This document shows, piece by piece, positions 33,662-46,200 of a stretch of 64,000 nt of DNA. The DNA is taken from NCBI GenBank assembly GCA_013176395.1, contig JABMLP010000001.1:1302001-1366000 (forward strand), read 5' to 3'. Under the pieces are notes generated by a model. The model was not told where the DNA came from. It did not search any database and worked only from the letters and a program-made list of their open reading frames with translations. The stretch comes from Venturia oleaginea (Eukaryota; Ascomycota; Dothideomycetes; Venturiales; Venturiaceae). A program made the position numbers and the translations under genes. Within the stretch, counting starts at the first letter, position 1; each line of letters starts with the position of its first letter.

Positions 33662-34711
33662 GATCCTGTGGGTTTTCTGCCTGCCGCGGATTGTTGCTTT
33701 GAGTGCGAGCCTTGTCGGAAAACGTATGCTGGTACTAGTTGTGAGCTTCTCGGTGACACAGATCTGATCAAATTGTAGGCATAATGCATGGTGTGAGAAA
33801 GGCTGTACGATGCAGGGATTTGGCGCTGATGGGTATTTCCAAGAGTATGCTGTTGTTGAGGCGAGATGAGCGATGGTTTTGCCTGAGGGTGTTGATCTTG
33901 TTGAAGCAGGTCCGTTGTTGTTCTATAGAATTTTTGACATTCTACTAATGGCAAGCTAAAGCCCTGTTATTCTGTGCTGGCGTGACTACCTACCACGGCG
34001 TCGAAGATGCTGGATGTGAGCCTGGCGAGTGTATGGCTATCATTGGGTAAGAGCAATCATATCTCTCCGGCGCTCGTCAGCTAACCATAATGACAGATGT
34101 GGTGGACTGGGCCATCTCGTAATTTCTGCAATGCGAACAGAACATAGCCAGCATGCTGACATAGTACAGGGAATTCAATACGCAAAAGCCATGCAACTAA
34201 AAGTCATAGCAATAGACCTCTCTGAAATCCAACCCGAAGAAGCAAAAGCCTGCAGTGCAGACCACACCTTCAACCCCATAACTGACAAAGACTACGTTGC
34301 TTCCATTCTTTCCATAACAGGCGGCGGTGTCAAGGCCGGCGTCAACTTCACAGCCTCTAAAAAATCCTACGATGACATGCCACAAATCATCAACCCCGGT
34401 GTTGGCACCATTATGGTTGTCGGAATCCCGCAGAAGCCGCTGGAGTTCAATGCCTTGGACATTGCGTTGGGGAGGTACAAGGTCAAGGGGAGTAATAACG
34501 GAACATGCTACAACATGAGGCCGGCGATTCAATTCAGTGCAAAACATGGGATCAAACCACATCTGACCTACTTTGGATTGGAGCAGTTGCCTGAGATGAT
34601 TGAGATTATGGTGAGTTTTATGCGTATTTTGGCGACGTTAGGAATGGATTGCTAATGTTGTGCCAGCATTCCAACAAACCGAGGGGACGACTCGGTGTGA
34701 GATTTGACTGA

Positions 34712-35714
34712 ATGGTAGTCGTTGGATTTTGTGAAGGCCGGGAAGATGAAAGCTGATTCTCTTCTTTGATCATGGTGGCTTTGCCATTTACCTACGCATC
34801 GCTGAAAGTGAAATCGATATTCGTATATCCCTGGTTATTTTGATTCAAAATCCTGCCAGAAATCATCGACTTGGAACTCGCAATGGAGAATACGGCAAAA
34901 GTACGATGGTGGAGAAAGGAGAATTGATAAACCCACCTTATACTCAGATATCCGCTGTGTCGTTGTGAATATTGTCGGCCACATTCGTTCTCCTGTCGAT
35001 AGATAGCCAAGCTGTCAGTTCAGCGCTAGAGCGACCAAATCGCAATTAGCAAACCCTTTTCGCAAGATAGCGATAGCCTCAGCACTGACAAGTTTGATTT
35101 CAAGGCTGCTCAAGGCATCAGTTGATATCCGCAAATCAGCCATTCACCGCCCATCCTCCTTAGACAGAGAGCATTCTTCCAGGACAACGGAAAATACAAG
35201 ACTTGCACAAACTAACATCTCCATTCTTCCAGAAGAGAGAACAGTTCCATAGCTAGATTTAGAAAGCTATACAACTACAGCACTCATTCTCAAAGGAGCA
35301 CACACACAAGATCACAGAGATCCACAGGATATACCGACCGCCAAATTTGAGATTAGAAAAAACGCCCAGTTACACCATTACCTACCTCCAGAGTTCAGCC
35401 ATTTCCATATCTTGCCCACAAGGGGATCCCCAAAAATTGTGTGACGATGATATTGCATCAAAAAAAGTTCCTGTCCAGTCCAGCCAGCCTACAGAAATCA
35501 AGGACCCACCAATTCTTCGCAATTACACCCATTCATCTCTTATTGTACGCTCTGGATACTTTTGACCCCGCTGGACCGATTTTCAAGAACGCGCAAACGA
35601 GTGACAGGAAGCCAGGTCCTGGGTAGGGAAATATGTACGGAGAGCAAGCAGGTATTGGTATCGAATACTGAAAAAAAGAAAAGGAGAGCCGTAAGATGTC
35701 GTAAGAACATGCGC
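34712..35714. other. Intergenic, no gene seen
   Basis: About 1 kb between the dehydrogenase stop and the Sho1 stop; the genes converge. No family was recognised in the short ORFs. Confidence 0.45.
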
Positions 35715-36769
35715 TTATAGCAGAATGAGGTAGTTGCTCGGTGCAATACCCGTCTCGCCCGACTCTTTCTTGGCCTGCCACCATCTACCACTGACATCTG
35801 ACACTTCCAGAATCTCGTGCTTGGAGAAGGAGATCTCGTTCGCGTCGTCTGGGTTGGCCTCGTAGGAGTAGATTGCTTTCGCCCTATAGGGGTATTCTGC
35901 TGGTGCAGATGCCTCTTGTTCAGGTTGATTGACAGTGGTCGTGGTCTGATTGTTCGGTGCGCCGAATCCAGGTCCGGTGGAGTTGCGCATGGTTCCTCCA
36001 ATTGGTCCTCCGTGATATCCTGATACTGGTGAAGAGGTCTCGAAGCCATTGAGTTGGGCGGAAGTGTACATTTGAGGTGGATTGTTGTTGGTAGTTGTCT
36101 GAGGACGGTTGCCATATGCGTTGGACATGGTGCGCGAGTTGCGGCTGGAGTTCTTCTCTTTGTGGAGCGCGAAGGAGTCTACGTAGGCGCGGTGGCTGGC
36201 ATTGGGCTTGGATCCGTAATAGAAGATCCAGAAGATCTGTGAGTTGTTAGACATGTAAATGTGGTGGAGAAAGCAAAGACTCACGCAAACCATGGAGAGC
36301 AGGATGAAACCAGCTGCTGCAGCCTCTTTGGCACCGCTGTTAGCGTACACCAAAGAGTTGACTGCAGAAGTGGTGAAGACGAGACCTGCGGCGAGGAAGC
36401 CGACAATCTGTGGACGCGTCAGTTTGGTAAACATTTGACTTTCGACAACCAAGGTATAATGCATACAGCAACATTGTACGTCTGCTCGGCATCAGACGCA
36501 ACAGTAACGAGGACTCCGAGAATGCAGAAGAAGGTGTAGACCATAGCCCACCAGGCGAAGTTTGGGTACTCTCCAGCGACGTCGGCGATGATGGACGAGA
36601 TGAATGCTATCAGCCAAGCGAGCTGTTGTTTGTTAGTTTATATCCGGTCATCGGCCCACGAGGCTTGACTCACGATGGCAATCGAAGTGGTCGCGAGAGC
36701 AAATGGATCGCCGATGATACGACCAATGCTGAACTTGGGGCCATCAGAGAATCTTGAGGCGCCTTCCAT
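35715..36769 (-). CDS. sho1: Sho1-type osmosensor (four TM segments plus SH3)
   Basis: Four exons, 36769-36674, 36622-36467, 36407-36285 and 36236-35715, give 298 residues in consistent phase. The N-terminus ([20 protein letters not shown]) precedes four closely spaced hydrophobic helices at about residues 26-135, including [15 protein letters not shown] and [18 protein letters not shown] disordered linker follows. The C-terminal SH3 domain (about 240-298) has [27 protein letters not shown] and GIAPSNYL. Sho1 is a plasma-membrane protein that feeds the HOG osmotic-stress and filamentous-growth MAPK pathways by binding Pbs2 through its SH3. Length and layout match fungal Sho1. Confidence 0.95.
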
Positions 36770-38051
36770 TTTGCGAAAAGATGGTGAATGTATGGAGTCG
36801 TAGGATGGCATGAAGGAGCAGAGGCGTGTTTGTCAGGCTATTGGTGCGAGGAATGCACAGCTCTCGAGATGATGTGGGAGCGATGGATGGACGAATGGCG
36901 GGCGTGGGTGTCCCGGAGTGGATGTAATAGCACGGTCTTTATGGCCTGACGTGTATGGAAACTTGTTGTAAAGGAGTGTGTCAAGTGAATCGGTATCAGC
37001 GCCTGGCTGTGAAGAGAGAGTGTTTGGGTGTCGGAGTCGGAATCGGACCAGAGTCGCTGAAGATGGATGTACGATGTCTTGGGAGAGGGATCGGGATTGA
37101 GTTCAGACGGAATCACTCGACACCACTCAAACTGGATATTCCGGTCTTGTAGAGACTGGCCCGGGGATTCTGAAGTAGGCGGGCGGGTACGGTGAAGGCA
37201 CTCGTAGCAAGTCGAGGTTTGGCCAGCAGCAGCTCCTGAAAGCGCAATTCGCCCGTTTCACTTGGACCACCCAGCAGAGTCCTGATTTGTCGGCAAAATC
37301 TCCAATGCCGCTGCGGGAATGAGCGTCTGGATTTAGCAACTGGAGTCGCACTAGGCAAGGCGATGTAGTACGGAGGTACGATAGAAAGACAGTAAGATGG
37401 GAAGAGAAGAGGTTTCACTCGCACGCAATCAACTGCCGTATTACTCTGCCATCCACCATTCCATTTGCTTTCCTTTTCTGCCCGCAGCCTGCTCAACGTT
37501 GCTGGCATCTAGGGTTTGCCTTTGATTAGAATACAGCCGGCTAACCAGATTGCATCTCCTGTTCACCACCACCAAATAATTGACTTTTCTTTTCCAGCAA
37601 AGACATGTCTGCTCCTTTACAAATGATCCCATACTCTTTCGCGCCACCGTCGGCGAGAACAATACCCTTGTTGCCGACGAGCCGTCGCCATTAAGTAGAT
37701 ACACTGCCAATTGCCTCACATCATCACTAATGCAAAGTCTTGCACATCACCCAAAGTCTTGCAGAGCCCCATCAAACACTCGACCAATACCCCGGTTATC
37801 AAGCCAGGAACGCTCCATCCACATGCACGGCTGAAACGTGACTGAGACGATTCCTGGCCGAGCACAAAAGCCCGACCTGGTCAAACTGCTGGAACCACCT
37901 CTTCATGGCTGATCGGCCTGCCGTTTGGTGCTTCTTATATATTGCGACATTGGAAGAAATCATTCACCGTTCTTGAGTGCGTCGTGTTTGACTAATACTA
38001 TTACTCTGGAGCACTGTCCCTTAGGTTGGTTGAGGTACAGCTTGACGAGAC
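36770..38051. other. Intergenic, upstream of sho1
   Basis: About 1.3 kb between the sho1 start and the 3' end of the next minus-strand gene. It contains CT/AG-rich tracts expected of an ascomycete promoter near 36780-37100. No supportable gene. Confidence 0.45.
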
Positions 38052-38709
38052 TCAATCCTGCGCATCCCTGACCTCCTCCCTTCTGACTTCTCTCTCAGCA
38101 TTCCTCAATTTCGAGTCCCACTCAGCCGTACACCTGCCCTGCCCAAGTATGAAGACCTCGTGCCACCTGCTAACCAAGATTGCGCTCTTCTTCCGCAACT
38201 CAGATATCTTCATTGCTTGCTCATATTGCGTCCGATTCAAGTCTTCTATCCGTGGCTGTAATGCAACAACTTTCGCAAACGAGTCTGTTGGCGGCAGACT
38301 GACATCTCCCAGGGCACGAAGTTGTGAGGAAACGGTGGAATAGCTTGTCGCTTCGGCGAGAATCATGGCAAGTTTTTCATTCTGATTCAGGTCTTCCGAG
38401 TGAGGATGGGGTGCGTCTGGGTTGAGAAGGTGTGGGAAGCGTGATTCTGTGGTTGTTAGTTGAGTTTGGGTTGAACAGCGGAGGATACATACGAAGGTTT
38501 AGGAGGATCTTGATCGTATCCGATTTCGAGGAGAGCTGTTGGAGTGCGTGTTCCATTTTCTGTATGCGTGAAAGAACAGTTCCTTCCTTGGAGATATCTT
38601 TCGTCTGTGGTACACCACCATTAAGAAGGAATTCTAATCGATTGAGTCTCCATTCGAGCAGTCCGAGAGTATGAACGAGGAGCTCCTCTGGAGGAAGTGT
38701 GTTGTCCAT
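38052..38709 (-). CDS. Dynactin p24-like coiled-coil protein
   Basis: Two exons (38709-38493 and 38446-38052) give 203 residues. The sequence is helical and coiled-coil throughout: an N-terminal ELLVHTLGLLEWRLNRLEFLLNG-like helix, a middle helix near KMEHALQQLSSK, and a long C-terminal helix (LQPRIEDLNRTQYEQ...ELRKKSAILVSRWHEV). This pattern and length fit the fungal homologue of the dynactin shoulder subunit p24 (Ldb18 type), part of the complex that activates dynein. The assignment rests on overall pattern, not on a signature motif. Confidence 0.65.
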
Positions 38710-38994
38710 GACTGTGAAATGTAGTGTGTGTCTGTATTGTTGTTGAGAATGAGAACATAAGATACATGCCCTTGTCTTGACCCGAATCCAGCCCCATAGC
38801 TCGCAGCTAGCTCCGCGTTAGCGAGCTTGCAACGGGGAGTCGCAAGAGCTCCACCAGATGAGGGCAGGAGCTTATCGGGCACTGTCTTTCGTCGACCACT
38901 CTTCACTCTCTAGGGCAACACTCTGAATTCTCCCAAGCACTCTCGCTGTCAGAAATGCCATCGTAACCCCAAACATATCCTCAAGGCCGTCACC

Positions 38995-41020
38995 ATGTTC
39001 ACCCCTAACTACTCCGCCGTGCCTCAGCATGATGGCCAAGTGGAAGATGGCAGTTCGACCTCGAGTCGCAGCGGCAGGAGTTCAGCTACAGGAGTCGTTA
39101 TCCATGCCCCGAACCGCGGGTACACGTCTGGCAGAAGTCGCAAAGGGAGGAAGGATTCTGGCTACCAGGGGCAAGCGAGTTGGTTATCAAGTATAATTAA
39201 CTTGGTGAATACAAGTATATACACTTCCTATGGTACAAGTCTACGTCCTAATATGGTATTTCTTAGTCGTTGGAGCTGGTGTGCTAGCTATGCCTCGAGC
39301 CCTCTCACAAATGGGCGTTACACTCGGAATCTTCGTTATCATCTGGTCTGGCCTTACTTCTGGATTCGGACTATATCTTCAAACGAGATGCGCACGCTAT
39401 CTTAATCGAGGGAGTGCCTCATTCTTTGCGTTATCTCAGATCACATATCCGAATGCGGCTGTGGTGTTTGATGCTGCTATTGCGATCAAATGCTTTGGTG
39501 TCGGCATCAGCTATTTAATCATTATTGGCGATCTGATGCCTGGAGTTGTCCTGGGCTTCAACGAGAACGCTGGTGAAATTGGATACCTGGTTGATAGACA
39601 TTTTTGGGTTACTGCATTCATGTTTGTTGCCCTTCTCTTGCCGTCTCATCAAGTGGAAGCGCTGACATATCGCCCTAGGCTCATCGTTATACCCCTCTCC
39701 TTTTTGCGCCGTCTAGATTCCCTCAAATACACATCGGTAGTCGCCCTTTGCGCAATCGGCTACCTCATAATACTCGTTCTATTCCATTTCATCAAGGGAG
39801 ATACTCTGGCAGATCGTGGAGAGGTTCATTATTTTGCATGGCAAGGTCCAGTTGCGGCGCTCGCGAGTTTTCCCGTCATCGTTTTTGCATACACATGCCA
39901 TCAAAACGTAAGTTGACAGTTTACTAGTTCAGTGGAGGTCCAAGAGTACCCTTCCGGTTTGATGATCTTGTTGTTGTCACTGATGTAAGCATTATCCCCG
40001 AGTTCACCATGATAGTTGGCCAATCCTGCATTCCTTACACTTTGGAGTTCCCGAACACATCTCATATTCTGGCACTGTTTAATGCGAGATAAATATTGAT
40101 GGGCTGCCAGGCGGTTGTGGATGCCAATTTCAAGTTACGCATCAGGCGTACGGGACAGCGGGTGGCCAAGAGGTTCAAGAAATGGTGGTCTTATCGAGTA
40201 TCGGACCACAGATCGCGATGAATACATGCATTTCGACTCTCGGCTAAACATTGCTAACTTTCGGCAGATGTTCTCGGTCCTTAACGAGATAACAAACAAT
40301 TCGCACTTTCGAACCACATCAGTGGTGGTCACAAGCATAGGAACAGCATGTTTCGTCTACATTCTCGTAGCCATCACCGGCTATCTAAGTTACGGCGACA
40401 ACGTGGGAGGCAACATTGTAGCAATGTATCCGCCATCTGTTCCCGCTACCATTGGCCGCGCCGCTATTGTGGTCTTGGTTATGTTCTCATACCCACTTCA
40501 AGTACACCCATGTCGCGCCTCGATAGACGGTATCTTGAACTGGCGGCCTATGAGAGCCAGAGGTGACGACAGCAGCCCGAGCCGGTGCAGTTCGCCAGGT
40601 GTCATAAAGAGGGAGAAGAAAGCTGAGATGAGTGATACACGCTTCGCAGCCATTACTTCTCTCATCATTGTTTGCTCATATATCGTCGCAATGACGGTAT
40701 CTTCTCTGGAACAAGTCCTGGCATACGTTGGGTCCACGGGCAGTACATCAATCTCGTTCATCTTGCCTGGACTCTTCTATTACAAGATCTCGAGCCCGGG
40801 TAGTCCTCTTCATCAAGCCCTGCTGAAGGAAGACGATGACCAGGAATACGAATCTGGAGACGAGGGAGATGAGGAGGGCGGAAGTTTGTTACAAGCGAAG
40901 AGATGGTTTCGCTCCAAGGATTTGTTGAGGAAGTTGTCGCTCGCTTTGGCGGTTTATGGTGCTGTCGTTATGGTTGTCTGCTTGACCACCAATACATTTT
41001 TCATAGCGAAGGGGCATTAG
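38995..41020 (+). CDS. Vacuolar amino-acid transporter (Avt/SLC32-36-38 type)
   Basis: Three exons, 38995-39214, 39267-39907 and 40268-41020, give 537 residues. After a Ser/Gly-rich cytosolic N-terminus, TM1 carries the family motif INLVNTIVGAGVLAMP, made only after removal of the 52-bp first intron. About eleven TM segments follow (for example GFGLYLQTRCARYL, FDAAIAIKCFGVGISYLIIIGDLMPG, STSISFILPGLFYY). An acidic loop (EEDDDQEYESGDEGDEEGG-like) precedes the last TM. The family moves neutral amino acids across the vacuolar membrane with protons. The second intron is about 360 bp, unusually long here, but has a good branch (TTGCTAAC) and acceptor. Confidence 0.9.
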
Positions 41021-42231
41021 ATAGCGTTTTTGTAGACTCTAGATCAACAGTGCGAAATGCCAAAACTTTAGATCTTGCCAGGGTTTAGCGATGAGTTGTT
41101 GTTCCGACAAGGTTATCGATTCTTTTGAGCTTTGGCTGGTATGTCGTGTCCACTTTATCATTCTCACTGCTGTATTTCGTAATTTCTGTTGCAGCTCTGG
41201 ATGTGGCGAGGCTCTTTGCGCTGATAGAAGCGAATGTGCGGCGGCGGCGGCATCAACGCACATATATATTGGACCCCAAGCCAAAGTCCAGTTTTCCAAA
41301 GACTTGAATTACAGGAACGTTCTTGCGCGAAGAACTCACAATTACTTTCTTCTGGGGAGATCGATCTTGCTTCTGTTGCTCGCGATCATCAAGTGCGTCC
41401 TTTCATCAGGCGAATCGCCAAAGATTTATTTTCGGTTGCGAAGGCCTCATGGAAGTTGGGTGGGATTATTTTTCGGTTGTGTCTATGTGGGAAAGGTGTT
41501 TGACATGATAATGGTAATGATATATAAACCGTCTTCTACGCGAGCCATTAATTCATATCCCTTTGATATGTAAACCGAAGCCCTTTTGTCATGTCTAACT
41601 TGGGACCGAGATCGTATCGTACATGCAAATTTTTGGATATTTTCTTTTTGGAACTTGCTACCTCCTAGAAAGTTGATGTTAAGTGAAGAGACCGATCTTC
41701 GAAAGAGGTAGATTAAGGATTTTTAGTGCATCGATTGCTCCTGTTGGTAGATGTTGATGATCAAGACGATGACTGTGTGCTAGAATTGAGTGACAACGAG
41801 TATGGTAATTTGAATATTCGCCGTTTGTTGTCTAATCTTGACGATGGAGATTTCTTTGGGGAGTTGAGTAGTAAGCCCTGTGACTGAATAAAGATTTGGG
41901 CTGGTGCAATATTAGCAAGTAAGGAGGTCTTCAAGTTGAACGAGGTCAAACATCAGTACAAATAGCGCTCATTCATATATGCCGTTGAAGATATTTTTCT
42001 TGTTTGCAAGCATGATATTAAGTAAGGTGGAGGAATAAGAGCGAAGCGGGTGGTTTAAAAAAGTGTTGGTAGGCTAGTGTCACGGACGCAATGTACTACA
42101 GAAGACAGTCTCTTAACCCTAGAATTAAAAACAAATTCTTGCCAAAACGTGCTGGGCGAGAAAAGAGTGCGTGGGAGCGAGTATGTGAGTCACAGGGTTG
42201 AACCAGATGACAAAAAAGAAGAATTCCTTTC
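41021..42231. other. Intergenic, no gene seen
   Basis: About 1.2 kb downstream of the transporter, AT-rich in its second half. No supportable ORF; it ends at the tRNA gene. Confidence 0.5.
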
Positions 42232-42303
42232 TAGCTCAAGACGGTTTCGATCCGTCGTCCTCCGGGTTATGAGCCCGGCGCGCTTCCGCTGCGCCATTGA
42301 GCT
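42232..42303 (-). tRNA. Initiator tRNA-Met (CAT)
   Basis: A full 72-nt cloverleaf folds on the minus strand. The acceptor stem is AGCTCAA/TTGAGCT, the D stem GCGC/GCGC, the anticodon stem CCGGG/CCCGG with loop CTCATAA (anticodon CAT), and the T stem GACGG/CCGTC. Initiator traits are three G:C pairs next to the anticodon loop and a T-loop starting ATCG instead of TTCG. There is no intron. The same anticodon arm is complementary to the primer-binding sites of both copia elements in this window. Confidence 0.95.
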
Positions 42304-43013
42304 TGTTAATGGTGAAGTATCAAGTTTAATAACTTTTACATATATTACTGTGTGCTGTGCCAAGCTAGCTTTGAAGGCGAGAATAAACGCATTGGTACAT
42401 TTGGAGATTGGAGTTACTTAGGCCGAGGCCGTTCCAAGCCTCCCCTCGCAGGAAATGGATCAAACCGTCGATGCTGTGGGACTTGATGTGAAGGAATGAA
42501 TCGATAGATGGGTGGAGGCTGGATAGAGACAGTGTAACTGCGCGTTATCGAAGGAAGTGCGGTTCTTATCAATCACGAACTTTGACTATAGAAAGAGAAG
42601 TAATAAATGATTGACGGAGGAACAGGAAGCCTGAGGAGGGGGATGATAACTATGCTGGAACGCCAACCACGTGACCGATAAGCTACCAATTGAAGAATTT
42701 CCCGGGACCTTCCCCTCGGGCATTGCTTCCTCTGCTTCACGTAACTTCCATGAACCAAATATGGTCTTGACACCTGACCCAAACGACGAGCCAATCGTCG
42801 CGTCGATGACCCACCTCAACGATACGATCCACCGGTGAGGAAGTCCGGCAAGTTGGCCGGGGAAAGCAAGGGCTTATGGAGTAAGAGACGTGCAGACCTT
42901 GGCTTTCGGGGCTTCGAATTTGACTGCTAGTATCTCTACTCCTTTGCCCATTACAATGTCATCACGAAGTCCAGCATGGACAGCCATCTACCCATTCCGA
43001 GCAATCCACAACC
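42304..43013. other. Divergent upstream region of tRNA-Met and CorA-like gene
   Basis: About 710 bp shared by the minus-strand tRNA and the plus-strand CorA-like gene. An upstream ATG at 42957 is out of frame with the CorA start. No other gene was seen. Confidence 0.5.
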
Positions 43014-43032
43014 ATGAGCGAGGCTCTATTAA

Positions 43033-43200
43033 TGTTGAAGTATGAAAGTTGAGTAACAAGTGTATTGAGGGTGAGATCCGGAGGATCTCAGCTATATAGT
43101 AATACACTAAGCCCAATTGGGCAGTAAACAAACTCCAGTGACAGAGAGTAGCCACGCTGGCGCAGGTGGAGGCAATAGCATGAGGATACTCCTTCCAACA
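43033..43200 (-). repeat. 3' LTR of the 4.8-kb copia element
   Basis: 168 bp, matching 47675-47842; preceded by the target duplication ATTAA. Confidence 0.9.
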
Positions 43201-43249
43201 GTCCCCCGAATCCGAACGATGTTCCTCCCATCAGTGCCAGTCCCCCCAT

Positions 43250-46200
43250 TCATGGCGCAGTAGTTGCACAAATACGGCCTCGGAGGTTATCCAGGAGGGG
43301 TCGTGGTAGTGATTTAGTACCAATGTCGGCGAGGTTGTCAGCGGAGCAGACATGCTCGATGGCGTAGTCACCCAGGACGAATCGCTCCCGGACGAAGTGG
43401 TAGTGAACGTTGATATGTTTAGAACGATTGCTGATCCTGTGGTCCTTGATGAGCGACAGGGCGGGCTCGTTGTCAACCATGAGCCAACAGTTGGGGTACT
43501 TGGCGTGACCCATAAGCTCCTTGATGGCCTGGCGCGACCACACGAGGTGGCTGGCGGCGTGGGATGATGCCATGTACTCGGCTTCACAAGTGCTCCTTGC
43601 CACGCATGACTGACGCTTTGAAGACCATGAGACTGTCGATCCACCGACCTTCATGAGGTAACCAGAGAAGGACTTGGAGTTGTCTGGGTCAGACCCGAAA
43701 GACGCATCTGAGAACATGACGAGCGTAGGAATGGACGCGGTCCGCGCTGCAGAGCGATCAGACGGCGCAGGAGATCGTACGTCAAGTTCAACAGCTCGGG
43801 TGGCTTGAATGTAACGTAGAGTCTGGTAAGCCATCTTCAGATGCAGGTCTGATGGGTTGGAGTTGTATGAACCCAGCATGCTGACCGTGTAGGACAGGTC
43901 TGGGCGACTGACGATGGCAAGGAAGTTGATCGAGCCGATGATGGATTGATACAGTTTCTGGCGATCAAGGTCCACTGAGTCGGTTGACCTTGGTGGGAAC
44001 GAGTTAGGGTCAAGCGGTGTGTGGCGCCCATTACAATCATCCATGCCGTAGCGCCGCAACATCGCTGCGATGTGCCACGAAGCGATAGCGATGATGAGAC
44101 GCAGACTGTCGTAGCGCACCACTGGGGAATATGTGTCGTCAAAATCCACCCCAGGACGTTGTGAGAAGCCTTGTGCCACCAGGCGGGCTTTGCGCTTGAC
44201 GACCTTTCCATGCTCGTCGCGCTTGATGTCAAAGACCCAGCGTGTGCCAACGAGCTTGAGGTTTGGCGGAGGATTGTGTTCCATCACCCATGTGCCATTG
44301 TCACGATGTGCTTGGATTTCTTTGTTGATCGGTGTAACCCACAAAGGGGAGTTAGTGGCGTTGACAGCTTCATTGAACGTGCGAGGTATCTCGTGGTCGA
44401 TGTCTGCCTTGGTGACGCAAGCCACAGCGTGCGCCATGTTCTCATCATCTGGCGCAAGCATGTCTTCCAAAGCCAATGACGCTTCAGCGTTGTCTGCGGC
44501 TTTGCGTGAAGGTTTAGCAACTCGTTTGGAGCGTCGGAGCTCGACTGGATCAGACAGGTCCTGTGACGGTCGCGTCTCCCTTCGAGTTCTTCTTGCTCCA
44601 GCGCCGGGTGCAGAGGTGGGTGGAGCGGAGCGCGTGTGTTGTCCATTTTCTGCGCTGGGCTGCACAGGCGTTGGCGCAGGCTGATCGTACGAGTGGTCCA
44701 AAGGTACCCCAGCTTCAAGCCGGGATGGGGTGTACGCTGTCGTCGTGGACCACGTTGGTGATGTAGGAGGTGTGGCAAAAGTGTCCCCCGACGGCCGACG
44801 ATCTTTGTTTTGAGGCCGTCTTGGAGATGTAGAGACTGGTTCAGCAGCTGGTATCTCATTCTCCGCCACAGGTTGGAAATACGGCGCAGTCTGAGACCTT
44901 GAGAAAGGCTCAAAGCGCAGGTTGCGAGTTTCCATGATGACATGACGCGATGGGATGTAGACCCTCGCAGTTTTGGTGTTGCGCCCATACCCAACGAAGA
45001 TGCCTTCCTCCGCTCTATGCAAGAGCTTGGAGCCAGGCTTGCGAGCTTCTACAGGTATGTGAGCGAAGATTTTGGAGCCGAATGGGTGCAGATGCTTGAT
45101 GGATGGTTTCGCGCCAATGAGTAATTCATGCGGCGTACGACCCAGTTTGTCAGCAGCGTGAGGGGATATGTTCTTGAGGAAATTGGCTGTCTGCACAGCC
45201 TCACCCCAAAGGAACAGCTGACTGTCAGTAGGGATCATTGATCGAGCGATCTGAATGATGGACTGATTCCACCGTTCTGCGACGCCATTGAGCTCATGAT
45301 GGTAAGGTGGGACCATGTCATGTTGTATGCCCATGCGCCGAAGGTCCTGGGCAGCGGCGCGATATTCGCCGCCGTTGTCAGACTTGAAGCGTTTTACCGT
45401 AGAGCTGTGTATGTGGATGTTCGCAGTACTCATCTGAGCGTTGTATTGAGTATTTGCGAAGGCGATGAATTCGCGGATCGCCTGGGGGCCATCAGACTTC
45501 AGCTTAAGAAGCTTGATCCAGGAGTAGCGAGTTGCTTGGCAGATGAAGGATATGAAGTAACGTGCGCCTCCAAGGCTTGGGCGAGGAAACTTCCCTGACA
45601 AGCCTGAGCGTATGACTTCGAGCGGCTTGATGGTGCGCGCCAGTACTGGTGGGGATGGCGCAGGCCGCTGTCGCTTGGACTTGCTGAGGGAGCACATGTC
45701 GCAGTGGAAGTCATGAGGTTTCGCCGGTACCAGGTGCCCATCATTGTATATCCTTGCAGGGTTTGGGACGTGAAGATGACCGACTGAGTGATGAAACTCC
45801 GTATACGATGAGAAGCATGCAGTCTTCTGCGCCAGTGTTGGCCAAGATGGTGCACTGACGGTTGCAGCAGGTGCGGTCTCGGTTTTGTGTAGTGACGATT
45901 TGCGCGTCAGGTCTCGGTTAGTTGGCGCGTGGGATTCGGTCGAGGCAACGTGCGCTGTGGGTTTCGTTTTAGTTTGGATTTGTACAACGCCGTCCGCGTG
46001 CCGTGCCCACAGTACCGTGGCGCCGTTGCGCGTGAGGAAGATGTCGTTTGCTTTGCCGTGCAATTCGAGGTTGTGATGGTGACGGACATAACTCCAGGAG
46101 AAGAGCCGTGTACCATAGAGCTCACTACTGTAGAGGACGTTGGTCAGTTCGACGATCTTGGTGGATCTGTCAGGCATTCTGCAGCGTAATCGAACGAGTC

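Larger units (their letters stand above)
31492..34711 (+). pseudogene. Zinc-dependent alcohol dehydrogenase split by a copia element
   Basis: A short first exon (31492-31496) splices to 31548, then the gene runs MQYDSTDNKVHLNEIPIP. Recognisable MDR/zinc-ADH motifs are CHSD (catalytic zinc), GHEASGTVVELGEGV, four Cys of the structural zinc (CCFECEPCRKT...WCEKG), the Rossmann motif GCGGLGHLGIQYAKAM and a normal C-terminus ending at 34711 (LGVRFD). The copia element sits after 31784 inside the coding exon, within GD-P-V. Separately, a TGA at 33867-33869 breaks VVEAR*AMVLPEG. Introns at 33724-33778 and several downstream sites keep consensus borders. Such enzymes interconvert alcohols and aldehydes with NAD(P). 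The stop and the insertion are independent inactivating events. Confidence 0.85.

Noticed and set aside
40115..40267. Separate gene starting at the ATG at 40115
   Set aside because: It is in frame with the last transporter exon, but a good branch site and acceptor at 40251-40267 and family alignment place it in the intron.
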